Shown piece by piece: positions 1 through 7,903 of a DNA stretch of 64,000 nucleotides. The notes under the pieces are model-generated. The model ran no database searches. It had not been told where the DNA came from and saw only the letters and a program-made list of their open reading frames with translations. Source of the stretch: Bog-159 sp963756605 (GTDB taxonomy: Bacteria; Acidobacteriota; Terriglobia; Bryobacterales; Bryobacteraceae); NCBI GenBank assembly GCA_963756605.1, contig CAVWOT010000040.1, forward strand, positions 42,496 to 106,495, given 5' to 3'. Position 1 is the first letter of the stretch, and every line of letters starts with the position of its first letter. The translations under genes and the position numbers were made by a program.

Positions 1-2615
1 ACATCCTCGCCCATTAGTGTGGAGAAAATCTCTTCGCTCTCCACCGCATCCTCCAGGCGGACCGCCAATAGCGTGCGCTTCTCCGGATTCATAGTGGTCT
101 CGGCGAGTTGCTCGGCATTCATTTCGCCCAGCCCCTTGTAACGCTGCACCGAGGCGTCGCGCTTGCCTTCCGCCTTCACGAACTCGAGCAGGATGTTCGC
201 GTCCGCCTGCGAGTCGCGATGCTCGCCGCGCACCACCACGAACGGCGGATGGTTGTACTTGGCGATCTGCCGCGCCAGCGAGCGGAATTTCTTGTACTCC
301 GGCTGCGACGCCAGGTTCACACCGATGTGGCGCTCCGCCTTGGTGGAGTCGCGGAACATCACGGTCCAGGCCGAGTGCTCTTCGTCCGCCACAAGCTCCG
401 CGGGTACCAGTGCGGCCTTCACGGCCGCTGCCAGAAGCTCCATGTTTTCCTTGTCCTGGAAATCCGCCTTGTGGTCGGCGCGCAACTCCGCATTGCCCAG
501 CACCGCCACCACCCGCGCGTCCCGCAGCCGCCGTTCCACTTTCTGGAACATTTGCTCGTACTCATCCAGGCTCATGAGAAACGCGCGCAGTTCGCCGCCT
601 TCGAGTGTGGATTTGGCGCCGGTGCCGTTCGAGCCGATCTCCACGCTCAAATTTTCCGTGGCGCGGCGCATGATCTCGCGCGTAAATTCCTTTTCATCCT
701 TGATGTACTTCTCGGCCTTGCCTTTCTTGATGCGGTAAAGCGGCGGCTGCGCGATGAAGATGCGGCCGCGATTGATCAGCTCATTCATGTGCCGGAAGAA
801 AAACGTGAGCAGCAGCGTGCGGATGTGCGAGCCATCCACGTCGGCATCGGTCATGATAATGATCTTGCCGTAGCGGATCTTGGTGGCGTCGAAATCGTCT
901 TTGCCGATGCCAGTGCCGAGCGCCGTAATCATGGCCCGGATTTCCTCGTGGCCCAGCATCTTGTCGTAGCGCGCCTTCTCCACGTTCAGGATCTTGCCCT
1001 TCAGCGGCAGGATGGCCTGGAAGCGCCGGTCGCGGCCCTGCTTGGCGGTGCCGCCGGCCGACTCACCCTCCACCAGGAACAACTCGCAGCGCTCGGGGTC
1101 CCGCTCCTGGCAATCGGCTAATTTGCCTGGCAGCCCACCCGAATCGAGCGCCCCCTTGCGGCGGGTCAGGTCGCGGGCTTTGCGGGCAGCCTCGCGCGCG
1201 CGGGCCGCGTCGATGGCCTTGCCCACGATCTTGCGCATCACCGCCGGATTCTTATCGAAATACTCGCCCAGCTTGTCGTTCACAAACTGCGTCATGTAGC
1301 CGGCGATATCGCTGTTCAGCTTTCCCTTGGTCTGCCCTTCAAACTGCGGCTGCGGGATCTTGACGCTCACTACCGCCGTCAACCCTTCGCGGACATCATC
1401 GCCGCTCAGGTTCTCCTTCACGTCTTTGAACAACCCGGCTTGCTGCCCGGATGCGTTAATCGTGCGTGTAAGCGCGGTGCGAAAGCCGGTCAGATGCGTG
1501 CCGCCATCCACCGTGTTGATGTTGTTGGCAAAGCTGAAAAGGCTCTCCGAATAGCCGTCGTTGTATTGCAGCGCGACTTCCATCGCCAGCGTACCCGCGT
1601 TATTCGGCAACTCGCGGTCGGCCTCGAAGTGAATAGGCTTGTCGTGCAGTACAGACTTGCCCTTGTTCAAATGCCTGATGAATTCCGCGATGCCGCCGCT
1701 ATACAGAAACTCGTGGCTCTTCACCGGATCCACACGCTCATCGGTGAGGGTGATTTTAAGACCCTTGTTCAGGAACGCCAACTCGCGCAGCCGCTGCGCC
1801 AGCGTGTCGTAATTGAACGTGGTCTCCGTCATGATCGTCGAATCGGGCCGGAACGTCACACGCGTGCCAGTCTTCCGGCCGGCTTTACCCGTTTTCGCCA
1901 GCGGACTTTTCGGACGCCCAAAAGCGTACTCCTGTTGCCAGGTATGCCCTTCCCGCCAGATCTCCAACTCCAACGCCTCAGACAGTGCATTCACGCAGCT
2001 CACGCCGACCCCGTGCAATCCGCCGGACACCTTATAGCTCTTGGAATCGAATTTGCCGCCGGCGTGCAGCTTAGTCATCACCACCTCGGCGGCGGAGACG
2101 CCCTCCTCATGCATGTCTACCGGAATGCCGCGGCCGTTGTCGATCACCGTAACGGAATTATCTACGTGGATGGTCACGTCCACTTGCGTGCAATAGCCGG
2201 CCAACGCCTCGTCTACGGAATTGTCCACGACCTCGTAGACCAGGTGATGCAGACCCATTTCGCCGGTTGAGCCGATATACATAGCCGGCCGAAGGCGTAC
2301 AGCCTCGAGGCCTTCCAACACCTTGATACTCGAGGAATCGTAAATTTCTGCGTTGCTGCTATCGTTGAAAGTCGTTGCCATTGGATTTAATTCGTACTCC
2401 ACGCGCTCAATCGCCAAATCCACCTGCTTCGCGATCGCCTGTATGCTTAGCGCGCATTCCGTCTCGATCCACTTTCTGGCCGCCTCATCTGCAACATGGA
2501 CAAAAAGTGTGCCGTTTGCCAGCCGCGCAAAGCTCGTGCGGCTGATCCACTTCTGGTAATCCGCGGGATCGAGTCTGGCTTTCAGTTCCTGCTTAATTCG
2601 ATCCCAAAGGTTCAT
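1..2615 (-). CDS. gyrB: DNA gyrase subunit B with an N-terminal DnaA-domain-I-like extension (3' end beyond window)
   Basis: ATP-dependent type II topoisomerase subunit that introduces negative supercoils with GyrA. The frame is open from ATG at 2615 to the window edge; only the last few codons are missing. Residues from about 79 (an internal ATG at 2381) are classical GyrB: GHKL ATPase with VVDNSVDEAL near residue 128, TOPRIM with EGESAGG near 513 and DADVDG near 590, and the long insertion seen in E. coli-type GyrB after the TOPRIM core. Residues 1-78 are not GyrB. They start MNLWDRIKQELKARL and align without gaps to the first 78 residues of the DnaA encoded at 3987-5270, with about 39 identities. 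An AAGAG ribosome site lies just before the 2615 ATG, while nothing comparable precedes the 2381 ATG, so the long start is preferred. It follows dnaN by 20 bases, as in an operon. Confidence 0.95.
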   Translation of the reverse strand, partial: MNLWDRIKQELKARLDPADYQKWISRTSFARLANGTLFVHVADEAARKWIETECALSIQAIAKQVDLAIERVEYELNPMATTFNDSSNAEIYDSSSIKVLEGLEAVRLRPAMYIGSTGEMGLHHLVYEVVDNSVDEALAGYCTQVDVTIHVDNSVTVIDNGRGIPVDMHEEGVSAAEVVMTKLHAGGKFDSKSYKVSGGLHGVGVSCVNALSEALELEIWREGHTWQQEYAFGRPKSPLAKTGKAGRKTGTRVTFRPDSTIMTETTFNYDTLAQRLRELAFLNKGLKITLTDERVDPVKSHEFLYSGGIAEFIRHLNKGKSVLHDKPIHFEADRELPNNAGTLAMEVALQYNDGYSESLFSFANNINTVDGGTHLTGFRTALTRTINASGQQAGLFKDVKENLSGDDVREGLTAVVSVKIPQPQFEGQTKGKLNSDIAGYMTQFVNDKLGEYFDKNPAVMRKIVGKAIDAARAREAARKARDLTRRKGALDSGGLPGKLADCQERDPERCELFLVEGESAGGTAKQGRDRRFQAILPLKGKILNVEKARYDKMLGHEEIRAMITALGTGIGKDDFDATKIRYGKIIIMTDADVDGSHIRTLLLTFFFRHMNELINRGRIFIAQPPLYRIKKGKAEKYIKDEKEFTREIMRRATENLSVEIGSNGTGAKSTLEGGELRAFLMSLDEYEQMFQKVERRLRDARVVAVLGNAELRADHKADFQDKENMELLAAAVKAALVPAELVADEEHSAWTVMFRDSTKAERHIGVNLASQPEYKKFRSLARQIAKYNHPPFVVVRGEHRDSQADANILLEFVKAEGKRDASVQRYKGLGEMNAEQLAETTMNPEKRTLLAVRLEDAVESEEIFSTLMGED

Positions 2616-2635
2616 AACTCTTCAGACCCGCACGT

Positions 2636-3751
2636 TCAAATTCGCATAGGCATTACCACATAGCGGTAATGATCCTGAGTCCCATCGCTGACCGGCCGTA
2701 ATTCGCCCGCGCTCTTCTGGTCCTTCAACTCGAATGCCACCGACTCCTGATTTGTGGCACGCAAGAAATCGAGCAGATACTGTGCGTTAAACCCGATCTC
2801 CATATCCGGGCCGGCGTACTCGCTGGGTACGCTCTCTTCGCTTTCTCCGGTCTCCACGGACGACGAAAAGATTTTGACCTCGCCAGCCGTGAACTGCACA
2901 CGAATAGCGCGAGACCGTTCATCGGCAAACTGTGAAACGCGCTCGATGGCGGAGCGGATCTCGTCGCGGTTTAACTTGGCCAGATGCAGATTCTCTTTCG
3001 GCAAAACCTTGTCGTAATCCGGGAAATTGCCGGTCAGTTTGCGTGTGATCAGAAGCCGCTCGCCAAACTGGAAGAACAAGTGGTTCTCATCGCCCGCAAA
3101 CAGCAGTTTGCTGTCGGCACCGCTTTCGTCAGCCAGTTTCACGATTTCGGCCATGGCCTTCTTGGGCACCAGGGCACGGAAATTCTTACCAGTGCTGGCC
3201 GCGGGAGACTCGATCTCGACGTAAGCCAGACGATGGCCATCTGTCGCCACCATGGTCGTAGAATCCGTTTTCAACAGCATTAACGCACCGTTCAGCGTGA
3301 AGCGCGACTCCTCCAGGGAGATGGCGAACGCAGTGCGCGAAATCATGGAGGCCAGCATCTTCACCGGAATCTCCGCGATGGTTTCCGGCATTTGGGGCAG
3401 TTCCGGAAAGCTTTCGCGCGACATGCCCGCAATACGCGTACGCGACCGGCCGCATGTCAGGCTGGCCCAATGATTCTCCAAGAACTTAACGTTCAAATCC
3501 GCTTCCGGTAATAGCCGCACGTAATCCAATAATTTGCGCGCCGGAATAGTACCCGATCCCTCTTTCTTCACCCTCGCCGGACAAGAACAGCGAATACCTA
3601 ACTCCAGATCGGTTGCGGTGAGGACAATCCGGTCGCCAGTAGCCTCCAACAGGACATTGGAAAGGATCGGAATCGTGGTCTTCTTTTCGACCACACCCTG
3701 AGAGAGGCTCAATTCGCGAACAAGGTCTGCTTTGCTGACAGTGAACTCCAT
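2636..3751 (-). CDS. dnaN: DNA polymerase III beta sliding clamp
   Basis: Ring-shaped processivity factor that tethers DNA polymerase III to the template. The 371-residue product has the normal clamp length and the three-domain layout: an N-terminal start MEFTVSKADLVRELSLSQGV, a central ATDGHRLAYVE segment and the C-terminal YVVMPMRI ending that closes the clamp family. It lies between the candidate origin and gyrB on the same strand, with 20 bases to gyrB and no recF in between, and is probably co-transcribed with gyrB. Start is the ATG at 3751; no alternative seems better. Confidence 0.97.
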   Translation of the reverse strand: MEFTVSKADLVRELSLSQGVVEKKTTIPILSNVLLEATGDRIVLTATDLELGIRCSCPARVKKEGSGTIPARKLLDYVRLLPEADLNVKFLENHWASLTCGRSRTRIAGMSRESFPELPQMPETIAEIPVKMLASMISRTAFAISLEESRFTLNGALMLLKTDSTTMVATDGHRLAYVEIESPAASTGKNFRALVPKKAMAEIVKLADESGADSKLLFAGDENHLFFQFGERLLITRKLTGNFPDYDKVLPKENLHLAKLNRDEIRSAIERVSQFADERSRAIRVQFTAGEVKIFSSSVETGESEESVPSEYAGPDMEIGFNAQYLLDFLRATNQESVAFELKDQKSAGELRPVSDGTQDHYRYVVMPMRI

Positions 3752-3986
3752 GTGGTCTTTTAGCTCCTATTCTCCCGGTCTATTCAGATCTACTATAAGA
3801 GCAGAATTCATAGGCCCTGTGAAAATTGGGGAAGGCTTCCTAAATTATACTAAATTATAGTGGTTTTGGCCAATGTCACCCTGCGGATTTCGCGCGTGAA
3901 AAGGTGTAGAACCCGGGATCCGCGGAGCTTTTGCACAGATTGCACACGTCAATTCTCAAACCCCGTTGTGCAAAAGATAGGTAAGC
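3752..3986. other. Candidate chromosomal origin (oriC) between dnaA and dnaN
   Basis: The 235-base gap between dnaA and dnaN has an AT-rich core at about 3839-3870 (two ATACTAAATTATA-like stretches) in an otherwise GC-rich window, which could be a DNA-unwinding element. Nearby are TTTTGCACA (3929-3937) and TGTGCAAAA (3967-3975), two mismatches from the E. coli DnaA-box consensus TTATCCACA, plus a TTGCACAC at about 3940. No perfect DnaA box was found. The call rests on the dnaA-dnaN location, which is a frequent origin site, and on base composition. It also holds the dnaN promoter, which I could not pinpoint. Confidence 0.5.
3928..3976. repeat. 10-bp perfect inverted repeat downstream of dnaA
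   Basis: CTTTTGCACA at 3928-3937 is the exact reverse complement of TGTGCAAAAG at 3967-3976, separated by 29 bases. It begins 11 bases after the dnaA stop codon. It may be a pair of divergent DnaA-box-like sites at the origin, or a long-loop stem acting as a dnaA terminator. Confidence 0.55.
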
Positions 3987-5270
3987 TCATTGTAGTGAAT
4001 CGATTAGAGCGTGGATGATTCTGTTCAATTCCGGATCTGTGTGCCGCTGCTTGTCGATTTTCTTGACCGAATGCAGTACGGTGGTATGATGCTTGCCTCC
4101 AAAGGCCCGCCCGATCTCGGGTAGCGAGGCCGACGTCAGCTCTTTTACTAGGTACATGGCCACCTGCCGCGGCACCACGATTTTCTTCGTGTTGCTCTTT
4201 TCCTTGAGCTGGCTTTGGCGGATGCCGTAGCGGTCTGCGACTCCTTTTTGAATGGAGTCGATGGTGATTTTGCGGTCCTGCGTGTAGATCAGGTGACGCA
4301 ACACCTGCTGCGCCATCGCCAGGTTGATAGCTGAGCCCGTGAGCGAAGAATACGCAATCAGCTTAACCAGCGCGCCTTCCAACTCGCGCACGTTGGACTT
4401 GGTCTTCGTGGCCATGAAGGTACGGACGTCTTCCGGCAGCGCCACTCCTTCCACTTCGGCTTTCTTATCCAGGATCGCCATTTTTGTTTCCAGATCGGGC
4501 GGCTGGATATCGGCCATCAAACCCCATTCGAACCGCGACCGAAGCCGGTCTATCAAGCCGGGGATTTCTTTGGGCGGCGAGTCGCTGGAGATCACGATCT
4601 GCTTCTGATGGTCGTGCAATTCATTGAACGTGTGAAAGAATTCCTCCTGCGTGCGATCCTTGTTTCCGATCAACTGAATATCGTCCACCAGGAGCACGTC
4701 GGCTGACCGGTAGCGATCGTGGAACTCGGGCATGCGGTCCAGCCGGATGCAGGTAATCATGTCGTTCATGAAGCGCTCGCTCGAGGTGTAGATGATGCGC
4801 ATTGATGTGTGATTGTTCATCAGGGCGCGGCCGATGGCGTGCATGAGGTGCGTTTTGCCCATCCCTACGCCGCCGTAAATGAATAATGGGTTGTAGCTGC
4901 GAGAGGGATTGGTAGCTACCGAACGTGCGGCGGCATGCGCGAACTGATTGCAGGCTCCCACCACGAAGCTGTCGAACGTGAATTTGGGGTTCAACGAACT
5001 CGCCGGCGGTGTCTCGTAATCGCCCGCTTCCCGTGATGGCGGCTGCAGATAGTCTACACGCGCAATCGGCAACCGGAGTTGCTGGGCCACAGCCAGTACT
5101 TCGGAAGCGTACTCCGTTTCCATCCATTTCCTGGTGCTTTCATCAGGTACGCCAAGCACCAGCGTGGAACCGTCTGTCCCCATGTAGTCGATCCGGCTGA
5201 TCCAATTCTGATAGCTCTCGGGGCTCAGTTTGGCTTCTAATTCTTTCTTGATGCGATCCCACGGATTCAT
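3987..5270 (-). CDS. dnaA: Chromosomal replication initiator DnaA
   Basis: AAA+ initiator that binds the origin and loads the replicative helicase. The 427 residues show domain I (1-75, starting MNPWDRIKKELEAKL), a short linker domain II (about 76-98), the AAA+ core with Walker A GGVGMGKTH (133-141) and Walker B LLVDDIQ near 195, and domain IV with the DNA-binding signature GRAFGGKHHTTVLHSVKKI near the C-terminus. The frame extends 29 codons upstream to 5357, but homology starts at the ATG at 5270 with the conserved domain I, so this start is chosen. No strong ribosome site precedes it. It is the first gene of the leftward replication cluster. Confidence 0.97.
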   Translation of the reverse strand: MNPWDRIKKELEAKLSPESYQNWISRIDYMGTDGSTLVLGVPDESTRKWMETEYASEVLAVAQQLRLPIARVDYLQPPSREAGDYETPPASSLNPKFTFDSFVVGACNQFAHAAARSVATNPSRSYNPLFIYGGVGMGKTHLMHAIGRALMNNHTSMRIIYTSSERFMNDMITCIRLDRMPEFHDRYRSADVLLVDDIQLIGNKDRTQEEFFHTFNELHDHQKQIVISSDSPPKEIPGLIDRLRSRFEWGLMADIQPPDLETKMAILDKKAEVEGVALPEDVRTFMATKTKSNVRELEGALVKLIAYSSLTGSAINLAMAQQVLRHLIYTQDRKITIDSIQKGVADRYGIRQSQLKEKSNTKKIVVPRQVAMYLVKELTSASLPEIGRAFGGKHHTTVLHSVKKIDKQRHTDPELNRIIHALIDSLQ

Positions 5271-5395
5271 AAGACGCGCTTGCCTTTGAGGGGAGTGCCG
5301 ATAGGGTGGGCCACCGACCGAACCTGAGTCTAGCATACCGGGTGCGTGTTCGACCAAGAAAATAGCGCCTTCGTTTCGTTATGGTTACAGATCGT

Positions 5396-5425
5396 TTGAC
5401 AGGAGCGCCAGCAGTTCACGATAAT
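5396..5425 (+). promoter_or_regulatory. Sigma-70 promoter for tRNA-Gly
   Basis: TTGACA at 5396-5401 is a perfect -35 box and GATAAT at 5420-5425 matches the -10 consensus at five of six bases, with an 18-base spacer. Transcription would start about ten bases before the tRNA at 5441. Confidence 0.75.
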
Positions 5426-5440
5426 GGTACTTCCTCTCGG

Positions 5441-5516
5441 GCGGGAGTAACTCAGTTGGTAGAGTGCGACCTTGCCAAGGTCGATGTCGCCGGTTCGAAT
5501 CCGGTCTCCCGCTCCA
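5441..5516 (+). tRNA. tRNA-Gly (anticodon GCC)
   Basis: The 76 bases fold as a cloverleaf. The acceptor GCGGGAG (5441-5447) pairs with CTCCCGC (5506-5512), the discriminator is T, and CCA is encoded at 5514-5516. The D arm contains CTCAGTTGGTAGAG, the anticodon loop CTTGCCAAG places GCC at the anticodon, and the T loop is GGTTCGAATCC. GCC reads GGC and GGU glycine codons. It is transcribed away from dnaA. Confidence 0.97.
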
Positions 5517-5584
5517 AATCTTTTCGCGGCGATTTCCTGGCTGCCCGCTGCATCGGCGTGCTGGATCCTGCCGTCTAATGCCAT

Positions 5585-6208
5585 ATGAAGAAACTCGTTT
5601 CGCTGATGGCTTTCTCCGCTAGTGCGGCCCTCGCACAGTATACGATGGCGCCTGGCGGCGCACCGCCCGCCGATGTCGCGCCGGCCTTTGGGGCGGCAGT
5701 CCAGCAGCAAGGCGTCAAGGTCCTGGGAGCCGGCGGCGCCGTCTACTGTGAGGTATGGCTCAGTACAAAAGTACCAATGGGACCCAAATCGACCGACGAC
5801 GCCATCACGCTGTCTATTCCCCAAGGCACGCTGCTGGGCGTGATCCGCTTCACAGGGCCGGCGCAGGATCGCCGTGGGCAATCGCTGAAGCCCGGAACGT
5901 ACACGATGCGCTACAGCCAGTATCCGGTGAATGGCGATCATCAGGGTGTCGCGCCGCAGCGGGATTTCGCGCTGCTGGTGCGGCCGAGCGACGACACCGA
6001 TCCTAGCGCAAAGCCCGGCTTTGATGCGCTGGTGGGATTGAGCACGAAAGTGTCCGGTACGCCGCATCCGGCGGTGTTGAGCATATGGAGTTCAGCCAGC
6101 GACAAGTTCCCCAATTTTGGCAAGCAGAACGACCACGATTGGGTGCTGGACGAGAAGGTCGGCGATCTGGCGATTTCCATCATCGTGGCAGGCAAAGTGG
6201 AAGGTTAG
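5585..6208 (+). CDS. Secreted protein of unknown function
   Basis: The 207-residue product starts with a signal peptide (MKKLVSLMAFSASAALAQ), so it should be exported. The mature part is rich in beta-strand-type segments, for example GTLLGVIRFTGPAQD and GTYTMRYSQYPVNGDH, and contains no catalytic motif that I recognise. The segment on treatment cost and form (LKPGTYTMRY) recalls the AAGKYGLHLI strand of the DUF2911 protein at 50008-51144, so a distant relation is possible but not shown. The gene follows the tRNA by 68 bases with no obvious terminator between them and no good ribosome site before the ATG. Confidence 0.7.
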   Translation: MKKLVSLMAFSASAALAQYTMAPGGAPPADVAPAFGAAVQQQGVKVLGAGGAVYCEVWLSTKVPMGPKSTDDAITLSIPQGTLLGVIRFTGPAQDRRGQSLKPGTYTMRYSQYPVNGDHQGVAPQRDFALLVRPSDDTDPSAKPGFDALVGLSTKVSGTPHPAVLSIWSSASDKFPNFGKQNDHDWVLDEKVGDLAISIIVAGKVEG

Positions 6209-6239
6209 TCCATGTTTTTTGAGCGCACAGGGCTATTGG

Positions 6240-6540
6240 CGCCGGACGGTTTTTGCGATATGCTGGAAACCGGGGCCAGTTGCGATCTGACCCCGGGCTT
6301 CGCGCTAGTTTTTCCGGCGTTTTAGCCAGATCACCAGCGTCTTGAACCGGCCCACAAAAGGAGCCGGACGTCAAGCAGCAGAAGGAACATAAAGCAGTTC
6401 CTCCTTTCTAGCTCCGAAGTGGAGGGCCGGGCCACTAACCCGGCTCTCCCGATTGAAGCTCCGGAAGTTTCACTCCCGAAGCCCGCTCACTCCACTATTC
6501 GCCAGAAACCCGAAAGCAACCTTTATCAGGCAGATCCGTC
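6240..6540. repeat. Copy A of a duplicated structured non-coding element
   Basis: Bases 6240-6307 match 6600-6667, and 6408-6540 match 6665-6795, with moderate divergence; copy A has about 100 extra bases between the two parts. Two hairpins are kept in both copies: CCGGGG (6270-6275) with CCCCGG (6291-6296), and a ten-pair stem at 6422-6448 (GAGGGCCGGG with CCCGGCTCTC, one G-T pair). No convincing gene occupies the 677-base gap 6209-6885. Confidence 0.7.
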
Positions 6541-6599
6541 CACCGATATTCCCCGTTGTTCTGCGGCGGGATATTCCAAGCGTTGAGCTGAGGACTGGC

Positions 6600-6800
6600 G
6601 TCGGGCGGATTTTGAGATATGCTCGAAACCGGGGCAAGACTGAGAACTGACCCCGGGCTTCGCACTAGCTCCGAAGTGGAGGGCCGGGAGCGCTAAGCCG
6701 GCTCTCCCGAATGAAGCTCCGGAAGTTTCAATCCAAAGGGCTCACTCCACTCTTCGCCGGAAAAATTACAAACAAACTCTATCTGATAGATCAGTCTAGC
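6600..6800. repeat. Copy B of a duplicated structured non-coding element
   Basis: Second, more compact copy of the element at 6240-6540. Hairpin one is CCGGGG (6629-6634) with CCCCGG (6651-6656); hairpin two is at 6679-6706 (GAGGGCCGG with CCGGCTCTC). The loops differ from copy A while the stems are kept. It ends about 85 bases before cysH, so it could be a leader or 5' regulatory element, or a degenerate mobile fragment. Confidence 0.7.
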
Positions 6801-6848
6801 GATATGTCCGTTCCTTAATTCCGGCATAGCCAAATCCTAGGCTCTCGC

Positions 6849-6877
6849 TTGACTTCTCGGGCAATCTGATATATCTT
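6849..6877 (+). promoter_or_regulatory. Possible cysH promoter
   Basis: TTGACT (6849-6854) and TATCTT (6872-6877) are separated by 17 bases. The -10 match is only four of six. Transcription would begin within a few bases of the TTG start at 6886, so the message would be nearly leaderless. Confidence 0.35.
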
Positions 6878-6885
6878 GATAGAGA

Positions 6886-7629
6886 TTGGTACATTTGCCC
6901 GATCTTGAGTCTGCCACAGCCGAAGAGGTCCTTTCCTGGGCCCTCCCGACCTATGGTGATTCGCTCGCTATCTCCACCAGCTTTCAGAAAGAAGGCATGG
7001 TGGTGATCGACCTGGCCACCCGCATCAATCCCAAAGTTCGCGTCTTCACCATCGACACCGGGCGCCTGCCAGAGGAAACCCACCAGATGATGGAGACCGT
7101 GCGCCAGCGCTACGGTATCCCGGTGGAGATTGTGTTCCCGGAAGCGGCCGAGGTGGAAACCATGATCTCGACGCACGGTCCCAACCTGTTCTACCGTGAG
7201 ATCGCCTTGCGGAAGCTCTGCTGCCATATACGCAAAGTGCGGCCGCTCGAGCGGAAGCTGGCCACCTTGAGCGCCTGGGTGGTGGGGCTGCGCCGTTCGC
7301 AGATGGAATCGCGCGCCAACATCGCCAAAGTCGAGAGCCGCGATGGTACGGTCAAGATCAGTCCGCTCGCGGATTGGAGCAGGCAGGATGTGGCGGATTA
7401 CATCCGGCGGCACGATGTCCCGGTTCATCCACTCTACGCCAAAGGTTTTTCGAGCATCGGCTGCGGTCCGTGCACGCGCGCCACATTCGATTGCGAAGAT
7501 GAGCGGGCCGGCCGTTGGTGGTGGGAGCAAGAGGGCGAGAAAGAGTGCGGCATACACATTACGCCCAGCGGGCAGGTGATGCGGCAGGTGGACGCCCTGA
7601 TTGCGGAGATCCGGCCGGCCGCGCAGTGA
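6886..7629 (+). CDS. cysH: Phosphoadenylyl/adenylyl-sulfate reductase
   Basis: Reduces activated sulfate (APS or PAPS) to sulfite in assimilatory sulfate reduction. The 247-residue protein has the PP-loop fold with STSFQKEGMVVIDL near residue 30, the FTIDTGRLPEETH segment, and the C-terminal catalytic ECGIH. It also has the CC pair in LCCHIRKVRPL and the CGPC pair, the four cysteines that bind a [4Fe-4S] cluster in APS-type reductases. This makes adenylyl-sulfate the more likely substrate (family knowledge). The start is TTG at 6886; no ATG fits. No other cys genes are nearby. Confidence 0.9.
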   Translation: MVHLPDLESATAEEVLSWALPTYGDSLAISTSFQKEGMVVIDLATRINPKVRVFTIDTGRLPEETHQMMETVRQRYGIPVEIVFPEAAEVETMISTHGPNLFYREIALRKLCCHIRKVRPLERKLATLSAWVVGLRRSQMESRANIAKVESRDGTVKISPLADWSRQDVADYIRRHDVPVHPLYAKGFSSIGCGPCTRATFDCEDERAGRWWWEQEGEKECGIHITPSGQVMRQVDALIAEIRPAAQ

Positions 7630-7637
7630 GGCTGCGG

Positions 7638-7844
7638 TTACTCGGCGGGTTCCGGCGAACTATGCTGCGTGCGATAGAAGCGATGGCCGCAACTCCGGCA
7701 GCGATACGGTAACAGCCCCACGATCTTCAGCAAGCCATCGAGCAAGCCATGCGGCATAGAACGGCGCACGTCGGTCCAGCCGCATCCGGGACAGCGGGGG
7801 CCTTTCGTACTTTGGCTTTCGGCTTCTGGGGAACCGCCTTCCAT
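7638..7844 (-). CDS. Small zinc-ribbon protein
   Basis: A 68-residue protein with two Cys-x2-Cys knuckles, RCPGCGWTD near residue 18 and YRCRSCGHRFYR near residue 49. They are spaced as in a zinc ribbon that could bind nucleic acid or protein. The middle (HGLLDGLLKIVGLLP) is hydrophobic. The function is unknown. It converges on cysH with an eight-base gap and starts at ATG 7844. Confidence 0.7.
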   Translation of the reverse strand: MEGGSPEAESQSTKGPRCPGCGWTDVRRSMPHGLLDGLLKIVGLLPYRCRSCGHRFYRTQHSSPEPAE

Positions 7845-7903
7845 GCCGTATCAGTGTAACAAGCGGCAGGGCGAGCTTCGCTCGCCGTGGCTGGTGGTTG
7901 TGC

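Noticed and set aside
108..1121. Long plus-strand frame of 337 codons
   Set aside because: It is the complement of gyrB, whose minus-strand translation contains the GyrB TOPRIM motifs.
5330..6067. Minus-strand frame of 245 codons upstream of dnaA
   Set aside because: It runs antisense through the tRNA-Gly and the secreted-protein gene and has low-complexity composition.
5585..6208. Assignment of the secreted protein to DUF2911
   Set aside because: Only one strand-like segment resembles that domain; the rest does not, so it is left as unknown.
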